A stretch of DNA of 64,000 nucleotides, taken from contig CM067446.1 in assembly GCA_034508935.3 (NCBI GenBank), positions 22,294,961-22,358,960 on the forward strand, written 5' to 3'. A program made the translations under genes and the position numbers. How positions within the stretch are numbered: the stretch's first letter is position 1; each line of letters starts with the position of its first letter. The notes beneath the pieces are model-generated. The model saw nothing but the letters and a program-made list of their open reading frames with translations. It was not told where the DNA came from and ran no database searches. Origin of the DNA: Berghia stephanieae. Taxonomy: Eukaryota; Mollusca; Gastropoda; Nudibranchia; Aeolidiidae. Shown piece by piece: positions 62,690 to 64,000 of this stretch.

Positions 62690-64000
62690 CTACAACTACA
62701 AGAGACGCACAAAACCGTGGCACTAAACATCCCTGGCATGCATTTAGTCAAACAACATGAAAGCAACATTCACGGTAGCGTTAACTACGTCAAAGTCAAA
62801 GACAAAACAATAGTGACATACAACCAGGACATGACAGTAAGTGAGGTGGAAATTCTCAGAATTGAAAGCAGACACTTCAATGTGATATTACTGTCAACAA
62901 ACCTCCACCAGCGCCATTCAAGTGCCCAGTTACATCCACCACTAGTGAGAAACCAATGATTGTGATAGGTGACTTTAACTGCCACAGCACCAAATGGGGA
63001 TACAATGAGAACAACAAAGATGGAGATACTGTTGAGGAATGGGCTGACCAATATAATCTGACACTCTTCTATGACGCATGAAGCATCCTTTCCAAGCGCT
63101 TGCTGGAGAACAGGCTACAACCCAGACCTTGCATTTGTGTCTTCCAGATATGTCAAAAACTGTCGGCAACCCCATTCCAAAATCAGTATACAGACCTATC
63201 GCCATTGAGGTAGGATCAGTCATCTCTACGAGAACAAACAAATTATATGAACTGTGGTCGTGGACCTGGCAGCTGCCTATGACACAGTAAATCATAGGAA
63301 ACTGCTCCTAAAGGTTGCAAGGGTAACTCGTAACACAAAAATAGTTGCAATAATAAAATTCCTTATGTCAAACCGTCACTTTTTTGTGGAAATGGATGGG
63401 AAGAAAATCAGATCACAAAAGAACGGACTCCCTCAAGGATCGGTACTTGCACATATCCTTTTCAACGTTTATACCAACGACCAACCTCATTTTGAGAACA
63501 TCAGGGGGTTTCTATATGATCTGTGTCTTGTGTCCCAGGCCTCTGATTTCAAGACCATTGAGGAGAGACTAACGGATGTCATGGAGCCACTCTCTGAGGC
63601 CACATTTAAAGAACTCACTTGCCAACTCAGGAAAAACTCAAGTGTGTGTTTTCCATTTAAAGAACCGCCAAGCCTAAAGAAAACAGGAAACTGAACATCT
63701 GGAATGGGAACATATTGGATAAAAACACATTTCCCATGTACTTCGGTGTTACCGTAGACCGCACAATGTCCTTTTCTCAGAACACAAAGAAAACAAAAGC
63801 AAAGGTGGCCACAAGAAACAACTTCCTAAGAAAAGAGGCAAAAACTTACACGCCATGGGAGCAGATCCGAAAACAGTCAGGACAACCATAGTAGCCCTCT
63901 GCTATTCATCAGCCGAATAGGTCTCACCAGTCTGAGTAAGATCCTGCCACGTCAAAATAATACCTGCCGGATCATTAGAGTAACTTGAAACCGACTGCAG
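62690..64000 (+). mobile_element. LINE (Jockey/CR1 group), endonuclease and RT, runs off the window
   Basis: The endonuclease part reads LNIPGMHLVKQHES, then KPMIVIGDFNCHSTKWGYNE (catalytic GDFN, about 62953) with ENRYNPDLAFVSS-like text out of frame. The RT part (63254-63694) reads VVDLAAAYDTVNHRKLLLKV, NGLPQGSVLAHILFNVYTND and RGFLYDLCLV, where the YADD motif is damaged by loss of about two residues. Frame breaks separate the blocks. The 5' end is unclear, and the element continues past 64000. Confidence 0.85.

Overview
This is a stretch of AT-rich animal nuclear DNA. Two spliced host genes sit among dense transposon debris and long simple repeats, especially (AG)n, (TAC)n, (TTC)n and (CA)n. 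The gene content shows a bilaterian. The mix of LINE, Helitron, Tc1/pogo/hAT and tRNA-derived SINE remnants suits a marine lophotrochozoan, probably a mollusc and possibly a cephalopod. The species cannot be fixed from sequence alone.

The left half (about 2.4-31.7 kb, minus strand) is a mahogunin-type RING E3 ubiquitin ligase gene (MGRN1/RNF157 family). I resolved thirteen coding exons by conserved protein sequence, GT-AG splice sites and matching intron phase. The last exon was not found. Exon 5 carries one apparent missing base. From 32.3 to 41.1 kb on the plus strand lies a complete three-exon UBALD (FAM100) gene encoding a 134-residue UBA-like protein. The two genes are divergent, with 605 bp between their start codons. 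In vertebrates MGRN1-UBALD1 and RNF157-UBALD2 are also neighbouring pairs, so this looks like an ancient gene pair with a shared promoter region.

Introns and intergenic DNA hold: a Helitron with a readable 3' end (5.9-7.2 kb); RTE-like LINE pieces (4.3 and 8.5-9.4 kb); a perfect 212-bp inverted repeat in the MGRN1 intron next to exon 6 (16.9-18.0 kb); a Tc1/mariner fossil (23.3-24.4 kb); and a broken Ty3/Gypsy element with short LTRs and a 5-bp target duplication (25.3-29.1 kb). The UBALD intron holds a palindrome-rich element and a diverged tandem duplication. Right of UBALD come a pogo transposase (47.5-48.1 kb) with four later insertions nested upstream of it, an array of family A repeats (51.1-53.3 kb), LINE and hAT remnants (53.6-57.9 kb), three abutting TIR elements inserted at TA (59.2-61.4 kb), and a LINE running off the right edge (62.7-64.0 kb).

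The most unusual item is repeat family A: about 530 bp, at least ten copies, 10-13 bp target duplications and A-rich tails. It has no recognisable tRNA, 7SL or 5S head. It has complementary stems at its 5' end and a 3' hairpin that is shared, with a different but still complementary stem, by a second family (B). It looks like an undescribed structured SINE-like group. All homology statements rest on recognising protein and repeat patterns by eye; no database search was run.
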